Below, in pieces: positions 28,582 through 37,780 of a stretch of DNA of 64,000 bases. The translations under genes and the position numbers were made by a program. The notes beneath the pieces were generated by a model, which had not been told where the DNA came from, did not search any database, and worked only from the letters and a program-made list of their open reading frames with translations. Within the stretch, counting starts at the first letter, position 1. Every line of letters starts with the position of its first letter. This DNA is from a bacterium (GTDB lineage: Bacteria > Desulfobacterota > Deferrisomatia > Deferrisomatales > Deferrisomataceae): NCBI GenBank assembly GCA_027021615.1, contig JALUTY010000107.1:1-64000 (forward strand), in the 5' to 3' direction.

Positions 28582-28738
28582 GGCGAATCTGGGGCCTCCG
28601 ACGGAGCGCGACGCCCGAGCAGTCGAGTCGCCCGGTGCAGGGGAGCGGCTGCGGCGCGTGCTCTCACGCGCCGCAGCGGACCGAACCGTGGCGGCCCCTG
28701 TGAGGGCGTTCAGCGGAGGAGGAGACCCCAGATTCGCC
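28582..28738. other. Large nested inverted-repeat structure (candidate structured RNA)
   Basis: GGCGAATCTGGGG (28582-28594) is perfectly complementary to 28726-28738. Nested inside are CCTCCG/CGGAGG (28595-28600 with 28714-28719), ACGCCC/GGGCGT (28611-28616 with 28704-28709) and CAGGGG/CCCCTG. A perfect 13-bp hairpin GCTGCGGCGCGTG around a CTCT loop (about 28647-28676) sits at the apex. The 157-nt rod with internal bulges resembles a long folded RNA such as 6S, or a transposable palindromic element. The strand is undecided. Confidence 0.5.
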
Positions 28739-28747
28739 TGAGACGGG

Positions 28748-29236
28748 TTACTCCGTGTGCCTCACGATCAGCACCGGCACCCTGGCGCGCTGGGTCACCC
28801 TGTGGGCCACCGAGCCCAGCAGCACCTCGCCCATGGCCGAGTGGCCGTGGGAGCCCATCACGATCACGTCGGCTCCGCACCGCTGGGCCTCGTCCAGAAT
28901 GGCCTGATAGGGCCGGCCCTCCACGACCCGGATCTCCCCGACCCGGTCCCGGCCGGCCAGGTCGGTGCAGGTCTCCTCCTGGCAGAACAGCTCCAGACGC
29001 TCCCGGATTCTCCCCAGGATGCGCTCGCGCCCCTCCGCGTCGAGCTTCTCCCGGGTCTCCTTGGGCAGGTACAGGTCCACCATGCTCCGGGCCGTGGGGT
29101 TCAACGGCTCCAGGGCGTGGACCACCACGATCCGAGCGTCGTACCGCTGGGCCAGGCTCACGGCCCAACGGAACACCCGGGGGGCGTGGGAGGAGAGGTC
29201 CGTGGCGAACAGGATCGTGCGGATCTCGGGCAGCAT
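28748..29236 (-). CDS. Universal stress protein (UspA family)
   Basis: The 162-aa protein has the UspA fold, with the ATP-binding signature GSHGHSAMGEVLLGSVAHRV near the C-terminus and the N-terminal strand TILFATDLS. UspA proteins bind ATP and respond to energy and redox stress; the exact role is unknown. It is the last gene of the dctPQM-glcD operon, 37 nt downstream of glcD, so it probably responds when that carboxylate is used. A second UspA gene lies at 45071. Confidence 0.93.
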   Translation of the reverse strand: MLPEIRTILFATDLSSHAPRVFRWAVSLAQRYDARIVVVHALEPLNPTARSMVDLYLPKETREKLDAEGRERILGRIRERLELFCQEETCTDLAGRDRVGEIRVVEGRPYQAILDEAQRCGADVIVMGSHGHSAMGEVLLGSVAHRVTQRARVPVLIVRHTE

Positions 29237-29273
29237 GGGGGGCTCCTCCTCGCTCAGGTGGACGGGCCCGGTG

Positions 29274-30662
29274 TCAGCCGGGCAGCATCTTGCCGGGGTT
29301 CAGGATGTTCATGGGGTCCAGGGCCCGCTTGATCCGGCGCATGTACTCCAGGGCCGGGCCGTGCTCGGCCTCGACAAAGGCGAGCTTGCCGATGCCCACT
29401 CCGTGCTCGCCGGTGCAGGTGCCGCCCTTCGCGATGGAGTGCTCCACCACGGCCCGGTTCACCCGCTGGACCCTTTGTTTCTCGGCTTCGTCGGCCGGGT
29501 CGAACAGGAGCCCCAGGTGCAGGTTGCCGTCGCCGGCGTGGCCCCAGAAGAATCCGGTGACCCCCTCCCGCTCCACGGCCGTCTTTGCCGCGTCCACCAT
29601 CTCGGCGTACCGGCTGATCGGCACGCAGGTGTCCACCAGGAGCACCAGGCGGCCCGGATGGTTTCGCTTGATGGACTCCAGGGCCCCGTGGCGCACCTCC
29701 CACAGGCGCGCCCGCTCGTCGGCGCCAATCCCCTTGTCGATCCGCAGCGCCCCGTGCTCCTGGAGAACGGCCTCTACCATCTCGTACTGGCTCTCCAGGG
29801 CCGCCTGGTTCACGTTGTGAAACTCGAGGAAGAGCATGGGCTTCTCCTCGAGATCCATCTTCTGGTCGCGGTTGATCTCGGCCACCACGGCCTCGTCCAT
29901 CAGCTCCAGGGCCGCCGGGTTCAGGCCGTAGCGGATCGTGTCGCTCACCGCCTCACAGGCCGCGTGCACCGAGGGGAACGTGGCCACCACGGTGAGGTAC
30001 TCGGGCGGCAGGCCTCGGAGCCGCAGGGTGGCCCGGGTGACGATCCCCAGGGTCCCCTCGCTCCCGATCAGAAGACGCAGCAGGTCGTACCCCGAGGAGC
30101 TCTTGATGGCGCGGCTCCCGAGGCGGATCACCTCGCCGTCGGCCATCACCGCCTCCATGGCCAGCACCGAGTCCCGGGTGGCGCCGTAGGCCACGGTGCG
30201 CACCCCCGAGGCGTTGTTCCCGATCATCCCCCCGATGCAGGCCCAGGCCCCCGGGTCCGGAGGGAAGAACAGGCCGAAGTGGCGCAGCCTGTCGTTCAGG
30301 TCCCGGTACTGGATCCCCACCTCCACGTCCACCTGGAGGTCCTTCTCCCGGATCTCCAGGATCCGGTTCATCTCGTTGAAGTCCAACACGATGCCTCCGT
30401 GGACCGGGATCGGGTTGCCCTCGAGGCTGGTGCCGGCGCACCAGGGGGTCACGGCATACCCTTTCTCGCCGGCGAGCCTCACCACGGCCACCACGTCCTC
30501 GGTCTTCTGGGGCCACACCACCACGTCGGGCCGGTGGGGCTCGTGGTAGGACTCGTCCCGGGAGTGGAGATCCAGGTTCGACTCCCCGGCAGAGACGTGC
30601 CTCTCGCCGATCGCCTCCTTCAGGTACGCGATGTCCTCTGGGATCACACGGGGGTGGGACAC
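29274..30662 (-). CDS. glcD: FAD-linked 2-hydroxyacid oxidase/dehydrogenase (GlcD/D-lactate dehydrogenase type)
   Basis: The 462-aa protein is a member of the FAD-binding type 4 oxidase family. The PCMH-type domain shows CAGTSLEGNPIP and GGMIGNNASGVRTVAYG, and the C-terminal cap shows GFFWGHAGDGNLH and GTCTGEHGVGIGKL, shared by GlcD and cytochrome-type D-lactate dehydrogenases. It would oxidise D-lactate, glycolate or a similar acid. No fused or adjacent iron-sulfur subunit (GlcF) is seen. The gene follows the TRAP transporter genes, suggesting uptake and oxidation of the same acid. Substrate choice is open. Confidence 0.9.
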   Translation of the reverse strand: MSHPRVIPEDIAYLKEAIGERHVSAGESNLDLHSRDESYHEPHRPDVVVWPQKTEDVVAVVRLAGEKGYAVTPWCAGTSLEGNPIPVHGGIVLDFNEMNRILEIREKDLQVDVEVGIQYRDLNDRLRHFGLFFPPDPGAWACIGGMIGNNASGVRTVAYGATRDSVLAMEAVMADGEVIRLGSRAIKSSSGYDLLRLLIGSEGTLGIVTRATLRLRGLPPEYLTVVATFPSVHAACEAVSDTIRYGLNPAALELMDEAVVAEINRDQKMDLEEKPMLFLEFHNVNQAALESQYEMVEAVLQEHGALRIDKGIGADERARLWEVRHGALESIKRNHPGRLVLLVDTCVPISRYAEMVDAAKTAVEREGVTGFFWGHAGDGNLHLGLLFDPADEAEKQRVQRVNRAVVEHSIAKGGTCTGEHGVGIGKLAFVEAEHGPALEYMRRIKRALDPMNILNPGKMLPG

Positions 30663-30704
30663 GGGTCTCCTCCTCTCGGCCGGGGCGCATCCGCCCCGGA
30701 AAGG

Positions 30705-32093
30705 CTACCGGTAGGCCACGGCAGGGAGCCAGGTCACGAGGGCCGGGAACATCGCCACCAGCACGAGCCCGATGAGCTGGAGCACGATGAACGGCACGAC
30801 GCCCTTATAGATGTCGATGAGCTTCACGTCCGGGGGGCACACCCCCTTGAGGTAGAACAGGGCGAACCCCACCGGCGGGGTGAGAAACGAGGTCTGGAGG
30901 GCCACCGCCACCAGCAGCACGAACCACACCAGCTCCGGGTTGTCCACCTGGCCGTACCCGTTGATGGCCAGGCCCAGCTTCGACACCACGGGGGCCACCA
31001 GGGGCAGCACGATCAGGGTGATCTCGATCCAGTCCAGAAAGAACCCCAGCAGAAACACAACCCCCAGAATGAAAGCGATGATCCCATAGGGGCCGAAGGG
31101 CAGCCCCGTGAGCACCTGCTCGATCACCTCGTCCCCCCCGAGGCCCCGGAGCACCAGGGCGAAGCAGGTGGCGCCCAGGAAGATGGTGAAGATGTAGGCC
31201 GTGGTGTTGTAGGTGCCGAGCAGCACCTCCTTGACCACCTTCAGGCTCAGGCGTCGGTTGTGGAGCGCCAGCAGCGTGGCCCCCAGGGCCCCTACACCGC
31301 TCGCCTCGGTGGGGGTGGCGATGCCGGCGAAGATCGAGCCCAGCACGGCCAGGATCAGGCCGGCGGCCGGCAGCACCGTCTTGACCACCTCCCACAGGGC
31401 CCCCAGGCTCACGTGGGCGTCCATGTCCTTGGGCAGGGGCGCCGCCGAAGGGCGGATCCAGCAGTATACCAGGATGTACGCGATGTACAGGAGCCCGAGG
31501 ATGAGCCCGGGTAGCACCGCCCCCATGAACAGGTCCCCCACCGAGAGCCCGAGCTGGTCGGCCATGATCACGAGCATGATCGAGGGAGGGATCAGGATCC
31601 CCAGGGTGCCGGCCCCGGCGATGGTGCCCAAGGCCAGGGGCTTCTCATACCCCTGCTTCGTCATGGCGGGCAGGGACAGGAGGCCCAGGAGCACCACCGA
31701 CGCACCGATGATGCCCGTGGAGGCGGCCAGGATGATGCCGATGGCCGTCACCGTGACCGCCAGCCCGCCCCGGACCTTGCCGAAGAGCCGCTGCATGGAG
31801 TGCATCATGCGCTCGGCGATCCCGGAGCGGTCCAGCATCAGGCCCATGAAGATGAACATGGGCAGGGCCACGAGGACCCAGTTGTCCATGTACTTGTAGA
31901 TCCGGTTCACCACCATGCCGAGCATCATGTAGTCGAGCCCGGTCATGGCATCGAGGTACCGGTCCGCGAGCCATCCCACGAACGTAAACAGCACCCCCGT
32001 GCCCCCCAGCACGAACGCGATCGGGAACCCGGTGAAGAGCCCCGCGACGAAGGTGGCGAACATCGCCACCACCAGGATGTCGTTGATCACCAT
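30705..32093 (-). CDS. dctM: TRAP transporter large permease subunit
   Basis: DctM is the ion-coupled transport subunit of tripartite carboxylate transporters. The 462-aa protein is almost entirely hydrophobic helices, with family blocks such as GASVVLLGLLSLPAMTKQGY and AGAGTLGILIPPSIMLVIMA, and GIATPTEASGVGALGA. It starts 45 nt after dctQ and is followed by glcD after 42 nt. With the DctP and DctQ genes upstream it completes a TRAP system for an organic acid, most likely the substrate of the following oxidase. Confidence 0.96.
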   Translation of the reverse strand: MVINDILVVAMFATFVAGLFTGFPIAFVLGGTGVLFTFVGWLADRYLDAMTGLDYMMLGMVVNRIYKYMDNWVLVALPMFIFMGLMLDRSGIAERMMHSMQRLFGKVRGGLAVTVTAIGIILAASTGIIGASVVLLGLLSLPAMTKQGYEKPLALGTIAGAGTLGILIPPSIMLVIMADQLGLSVGDLFMGAVLPGLILGLLYIAYILVYCWIRPSAAPLPKDMDAHVSLGALWEVVKTVLPAAGLILAVLGSIFAGIATPTEASGVGALGATLLALHNRRLSLKVVKEVLLGTYNTTAYIFTIFLGATCFALVLRGLGGDEVIEQVLTGLPFGPYGIIAFILGVVFLLGFFLDWIEITLIVLPLVAPVVSKLGLAINGYGQVDNPELVWFVLLVAVALQTSFLTPPVGFALFYLKGVCPPDVKLIDIYKGVVPFIVLQLIGLVLVAMFPALVTWLPAVAYR

Positions 32094-32138
32094 GGGCTTG
32101 GATCCTTCCGGTATGGATCGGGCTCAGGGGTTCTCATG

Positions 32139-32687
32139 TCAGGTGGAGGCGGACCGGTCGGGGTGGCGGAGTGCGTGCACCGACCGGATCAGGCGCGAGA
32201 GGGTGGCCAGCCCGAGCAGCACGAAGCTGACCGGGATCACGCCCTTGATGGCCCACCGGAAGGGGAGGCCCGCAGGGGCGTCGGAGCGCTCTCCCACCCG
32301 CCACGACTCATACACGAAGTCCAAGCTGTGGTGGAACACCACGACGAGGAACGGGATCAGGAACACCAGGATCCCGAAGATCTCCCACTTCGCCTTGGTG
32401 CGTTCCGAGAAGCGCATGTAAAGGATGTCGACACGGATGTGGGTGTTCTCCACCATGGCGTAGGAGATCCCGAACATGATCCCCAGCGCGTACAGGTGCC
32501 ACTCCAGCTCCTCCAGGAACACCAGACCGTGGCCGAAGCCGTAGCGCAGCACCACCTGGACGATGATCACCCCGATCAAGATCCCGTTGGTCCACATGAG
32601 CCAGTAGCCCAGCTTCCGGATGCCCGAGTCGATCCCGTCGGCCACCCGGAGGGAGAACGGCAGTCTCTCGTTTTCCACGGCTCGCAC
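32139..32687 (-). CDS. dctQ: TRAP transporter small permease subunit
   Basis: The 182-aa protein has four predicted membrane helices. LMWTNGILIGVIIVQVVLRY is the first, and the family region with EELEWHLYALGIMFGISYAM and HIRVDILY follows. DctQ links the binding protein to the large permease. It lies 85 nt downstream of dctP and 45 nt upstream of dctM in the same direction. Length and motifs are normal. Confidence 0.94.
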   Translation of the reverse strand: MRAVENERLPFSLRVADGIDSGIRKLGYWLMWTNGILIGVIIVQVVLRYGFGHGLVFLEELEWHLYALGIMFGISYAMVENTHIRVDILYMRFSERTKAKWEIFGILVFLIPFLVVVFHHSLDFVYESWRVGERSDAPAGLPFRWAIKGVIPVSFVLLGLATLSRLIRSVHALRHPDRSAST

Positions 32688-32772
32688 CTCGTCGGTTCGG
32701 TGTCGGCCCTTCGTTCAAGGCCCCCGGGAAAAGGGCCGGGCGGCTCCGGCGTCCGCCCGGCCCGGGGCGCTA

Positions 32773-33858
32773 CTACTTGATCTCCACCTCGTCCGGCTTG
32801 GGCCGGGGCAGGAAGGCGTAGGCCTGCCAGACCTTGTAGTCCTTGCGGAAATTCTGAAGGTCGTTCCAGACCTTCGCGAAGAACGGGTCCTTCGCCGCCT
32901 CCTCTTCCGCGACCTCGTTCCACGTTTTGCGGTAGAGATCCAGCATCTCCTTCGACCAGTACTTGAGGTGCACGCCGTGCTTCTGGACGTTCTCCTTCAT
33001 GACCGCGAACTGGATCGCCTCGCCGTAGGCAAAGGAGTCCAACATGCTGGCCCTGGCGATGATGTCCAAGACGGTCTGCTGGTGCTTGCTCATGCTGTCC
33101 CAGACCTTCTTATTGATGAGCAGCTCCAGGATCGTGGACTGCTGGTGCCAGCCCGGGAAGTAGTTGTACTTGGCGATCTTGTAGAAGCCGAGCCTCTTGT
33201 CGATGGCTGGCATGGAGAACTCGGTGGCGTCCAGGGCCCCCTTCTCCAAGGCAGGGAAGATCTCGCCGCCCGGGAGCACGCTCACCGAGGCGCCCAGCTT
33301 CTCCATGACCTTTCCGCCCAGGCCGTAGAACCGGATCCGCAGGCCCTTCAGGTCCTCGGGCCCCTTGATCTCCTTCCGGAACCAGCCCGAGGTCTCGGGG
33401 GCCAGGAGCGCCACGGGCAACACCTTCACGTGGTACCCGGCCTGGTCGTACATCTCCTGGTACAGCTTCAGGCCGTTGCCGTAGTACATCCATGCGAGGT
33501 ACTCCCCCGCCTCGGGCCCGAACGGGACGGCCGAGAACAGGGGCGCCGCCGGGATCTTTCCGGTCCAGTAGCCCGCAGCCGCGTACCCGGCGTTCACCTT
33601 GCCGGTGCTCACGGCGTCGAGGATCTCGAACGGGGCCACCAGCTTGCCCGGCTCATACACCTTCATCTTGAGGGTGCCGCCGCTGGCCGCGTCGAGGCGC
33701 TCCGCCACCCACAGGATGGTGGACCCCAGCCCCGGCAGCGCGGTGGAGAACGCGATCGGGACCTTGAGCAGGATCTTCTTCTCCTTGGCCGCTGCCGGGC
33801 CCGCCGCGAGCCCGAGCGCCACCAGCGCGATCAGCGTTACGCGAAGCTTCGCCTTCAT
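32773..33858 (-). CDS. dctP: TRAP transporter substrate-binding protein
   Basis: The 361-aa periplasmic protein starts with a signal peptide (MKAKLRVTLIALVALGLAAG, cleaved after about AAAK). It shows the DctP family pattern: WVAERLDAASGGTLKMKVYE near the N-terminus, the ligand-contacting KIRF-like segment LKGLRIRFYG, and GGEIFPALEKGALDATE. A strong GGAGGAGCG precedes the ATG at 33858. It is the first gene of the five-gene operon and captures the acid in the periplasm. The exact ligand cannot be read from sequence; a lactate- or glycolate-like acid fits the downstream oxidase. Confidence 0.95.
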   Translation of the reverse strand: MKAKLRVTLIALVALGLAAGPAAAKEKKILLKVPIAFSTALPGLGSTILWVAERLDAASGGTLKMKVYEPGKLVAPFEILDAVSTGKVNAGYAAAGYWTGKIPAAPLFSAVPFGPEAGEYLAWMYYGNGLKLYQEMYDQAGYHVKVLPVALLAPETSGWFRKEIKGPEDLKGLRIRFYGLGGKVMEKLGASVSVLPGGEIFPALEKGALDATEFSMPAIDKRLGFYKIAKYNYFPGWHQQSTILELLINKKVWDSMSKHQQTVLDIIARASMLDSFAYGEAIQFAVMKENVQKHGVHLKYWSKEMLDLYRKTWNEVAEEEAAKDPFFAKVWNDLQNFRKDYKVWQAYAFLPRPKPDEVEIK

Positions 33859-33894
33859 CTCGCTCCTCCTTTCCCGGTGGGGGGTGCCGCCTGT

Positions 33895-34023
33895 GATGGT
33901 ATAGAAGTCTGACCACAGAAATAAACCGTTGTTCCGATCCTGTGTCAAGGGGAAAGGGGATTGTCGGGTGTATGCAGCGTCGACAGCTTGTCCCCGGCAT
34001 GGTAAAGTCGAATAGGTTTTACC
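33895..34023. promoter_or_regulatory. Candidate FadR-type operators between dctP and the GntR regulator
   Basis: Two dyads occur in the divergent intergenic region. GGTAAA (34001-34006) and TTTACC (34018-34023) form a 6-bp inverted repeat just before the regulator's start. TGGT (33897-33900) and ACCA (33912-33915) form another just upstream of dctP. FadR-subfamily regulators bind dyads with GGT/ACC halves, so either may be the operator, but the half-site spacing is wider than the classical one. Confidence 0.4.
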
Positions 34024-34044
34024 GATTTTGCGAGAGCTGATCCC

Positions 34045-34809
34045 ATGGCATACGATCCGGTGCGTCCGCCCAAGCTCTCGGACGCGATCGTCAAGCAGAT
34101 CGAGGGGCTCATCCTTGAGGGCACGCTGCGGCCGGGGGAGCGGCTTCCCCCGGAGCGGGAGCTGGCCCGGCGGCTGGACGTGTCCCGACCGAGTCTCCGG
34201 GAGGCCCTCCAGAAGCTGGAGGAGCGGGGGTTGGTGGAGACCCGCCAGGGTGGGGGTACGTACGTGGCTGCGGTGCTCAACCCCACGTTTACCGACCCCC
34301 TGGTGGATCTGTTCCACCGCCACCCGGACACGGCCTACGACCTCATCGAGTTCCGTCAGGCCTTGGAGACCATCGGGGCGTACCACGCGGCCCTGCGGGC
34401 CACCGACACCGACCGGGAGATCCTTCGGCGTCGGTTCGAGGCCATCGAGCATGCCCACGAGGAGGGGGACCCGGTGGCCGAGGCCGAGGCCGACGCCGAG
34501 TTCCACCTGAGCATCGCCGAGGCCGCCCACAACGTGGTTTTGCTCCACATCATGCGGGGTCTGTTCGACCTGCTCCGGCGGGGGATCCTGTCGTCGAGGG
34601 AGAAGCTGTACACGCGCCCGGGGGTGAGGGACACCCTGATCCATCACCACCGGGAGCTGTACGAGACCATCGTGCGAGGCGATGCCCGGGCGGCCCGCAG
34701 GGCCGCCTCGGACCACCTGGCGTTCGTGGAGGAGACCCTGCGCCAGATCGACCGGGAGTCCCAGCGGGAGGAGCGCTCCCGCAGGCGCCTCGAGCGGATG
34801 GGCGGGTGA
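34045..34809 (+). CDS. GntR-family regulator, FadR subfamily
   Basis: The 254-aa protein has an N-terminal winged helix-turn-helix (ERLPPERELARRLDVSRPSL, REALQKLEERGLVETRQGGG) and a helical C-terminal FCD ligand domain (EFRQALETIGAYHAA, DAEFHLSIAEAAHN, HHHRELYETI) with the usual Asp/His metal residues. LldR, PdhR and GlcC belong to this group and sense hydroxy acids or pyruvate. It is divergent from the dctPQM-glcD-uspA operon and probably controls it. It ends 3 nt from the convergent acyl-CoA synthetase gene. Confidence 0.94.
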   Translation: MAYDPVRPPKLSDAIVKQIEGLILEGTLRPGERLPPERELARRLDVSRPSLREALQKLEERGLVETRQGGGTYVAAVLNPTFTDPLVDLFHRHPDTAYDLIEFRQALETIGAYHAALRATDTDREILRRRFEAIEHAHEEGDPVAEAEADAEFHLSIAEAAHNVVLLHIMRGLFDLLRRGILSSREKLYTRPGVRDTLIHHHRELYETIVRGDARAARRAASDHLAFVEETLRQIDRESQREERSRRRLERMGG

Positions 34810-34812
34810 GGC

Positions 34813-36456
34813 TCACCCTCCCTGTCGGCGGGCCTTTTGCTCCCGATCCCGGCGCCGCAGCTCGTCCCTCTTGATCTTGCCGGTGGCGGTCACCGGGAAG
34901 CTCTCCACGAACTCCACCTCCCGGGGGTACTCGTGGGCGGCGAGACGCCGCTTCACATGATCCTGGATGCCCCGGGCGGTCTCGGGGCCGGGCTCGTGCC
35001 CGGGGGCGAGCGCCACGAACGCCTTGACCACCTCCCCCCGCACGGGGTCGGGGCTGCCGATCACGGCTGCCCGGGCCACGGCCGGGTGCTGCATGAGGCA
35101 GTCCTCGATCTCGGTGGGTCCGATGCGGTAGCCCGCGCTCATGATAAGGTCGTCGGTGCGCCCCTGGAACCACAGGTATCCGTCGGTGTCCGCTCGGGCC
35201 AGGTCCCCGGTCCGGCACCACTCCCCGGTAAACTTGCGCTCCGTGGCCCCGGGGTTCCCCCAGTACCCCAGAAACATCACCGGGTCGGGCCGGCGCACCG
35301 CGATCTCGCCCATCTCCCCGGGGGGCAGGGGGGTGCCGTCCTCCCCGAGCACCGCCACCCGGTGCCCCGGGATGGGGCGGCCCATGGAGCCCGGCCGCAC
35401 CTCCATGACCGCGGCGCAGTTGCCCACCACCAGGTTCACCTCGGTCTGGCCGTAGAACTCGTTGATGGTCAGCCCCAGGGCCTCGCGTCCCCACGCCAGG
35501 GTGTCCTCCCCCAGGGACTCGCCGCCGCTGCCCACGGTGCGCAGCCGCACCCCGAACCGGCCGGGGTCGGGGACCTGGCGCATCATCCGCAAGGCCGTGG
35601 GAGGAAGGAAGGCGTTCCGGACCCGGTGGCGGCCGATCCGCCAGAAGGCCTCCTCAGGGTCGAACTTGCGGGCCCGGTAGGCGAGCACTGGCACCCCGTG
35701 GTGCCAGCTGGGCAGGAGCACGTCGATCAGGCCGCCGATCCAGGCCCAGTCGGCCGGGGTCCAGAACAGGTCCCCCGGCCGGGGGAAGAACTCGTGGGGA
35801 AACTCCACCCCGGGCAGGTGCCCGAGCAGGGTACGGTGGGCGTGGAGCGCCCCCTTGGGCGGCCCGGTGGTGCCCGAGGTGTAGATGATCAGGGCCGGGT
35901 CGTCGGCCGCGGTGTCCACCGGCTCGAAGCGGTCGCTCCCCTGCTCCAGCAAGGGCCAGAACGGCTGGGCTCCCTCCGGTGCCCCGTCCCCCACCGCGAT
36001 CACGAACCGCAGCCCGGGCAGCCGCTCCCGGATCTCGAAGATCTTGGGGAGGTTGTCGGCGTCCGTCACGATGCCCCGGGCGCTGCTGTTGGCCAGCCGG
36101 TACTCCAGGGCGTCGGGCCCGAACAGGGTGAACAGGGGCACGGCCACGGCCCCCAGCTTGTAGGCCGCGATGTGGGCCAGGGCGGTCTCAGGGCACTGGG
36201 GCAGCAGGATCCCGAGCCGGTCCCCCCGCTCCAGGCCCTGGGCCCTGAGGGCGTTGGCGAGCCGGTTCGACAGGGCCCGGAGCCGGGCGAAGCTGAAGGT
36301 CTCCTCCCTGCCCCCGGGGTCCACGTAGATCAGAGCCAGCCGGTCGGGGTCGGCGGCGTGCCGGTCGCACACGTCCACGCCGATGTTGTAGCGCTCGGGG
36401 ACCTCCCAGCGGAACCGGGAGACCACCTCGTCGTAGGTTGGGCCGGGCACGAGCAT
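34813..36456 (-). CDS. AMP-forming acyl-CoA synthetase (acetyl/medium-chain type)
   Basis: The 547-aa enzyme activates a carboxylic acid to its CoA thioester through an acyl-adenylate. It shows the P-loop YTSGTTGPPKGALHAHR, the motif NEFYGQTEVN, the hinge GRTDDLIMSAGYRIGP and the catalytic lysine region FPVTATGKIKRDEL. Length and the ESLGEDTLAWG segment resemble AcsA/medium-chain synthetases rather than long-chain FadD. It is convergent with the GntR gene (3-nt gap) and has its own promoter. The acid may be one taken up by the nearby TRAP system, or a fatty acid; unresolved. Confidence 0.92.
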   Translation of the reverse strand: MLVPGPTYDEVVSRFRWEVPERYNIGVDVCDRHAADPDRLALIYVDPGGREETFSFARLRALSNRLANALRAQGLERGDRLGILLPQCPETALAHIAAYKLGAVAVPLFTLFGPDALEYRLANSSARGIVTDADNLPKIFEIRERLPGLRFVIAVGDGAPEGAQPFWPLLEQGSDRFEPVDTAADDPALIIYTSGTTGPPKGALHAHRTLLGHLPGVEFPHEFFPRPGDLFWTPADWAWIGGLIDVLLPSWHHGVPVLAYRARKFDPEEAFWRIGRHRVRNAFLPPTALRMMRQVPDPGRFGVRLRTVGSGGESLGEDTLAWGREALGLTINEFYGQTEVNLVVGNCAAVMEVRPGSMGRPIPGHRVAVLGEDGTPLPPGEMGEIAVRRPDPVMFLGYWGNPGATERKFTGEWCRTGDLARADTDGYLWFQGRTDDLIMSAGYRIGPTEIEDCLMQHPAVARAAVIGSPDPVRGEVVKAFVALAPGHEPGPETARGIQDHVKRRLAAHEYPREVEFVESFPVTATGKIKRDELRRRDREQKARRQGG

Positions 36457-36562
36457 GAGAGACCCTCCGGAATGGAGAACACCGGTTCGGCAAAGGTACC
36501 TGGTCCCCTATGTTTTGCAACCCCCGGCGCTTGACTCGCCCGGCCCACACCCTTATGTAGAG

Positions 36563-37776
<1,214 letters not shown>

Positions 37777-37780
37777 GGGC

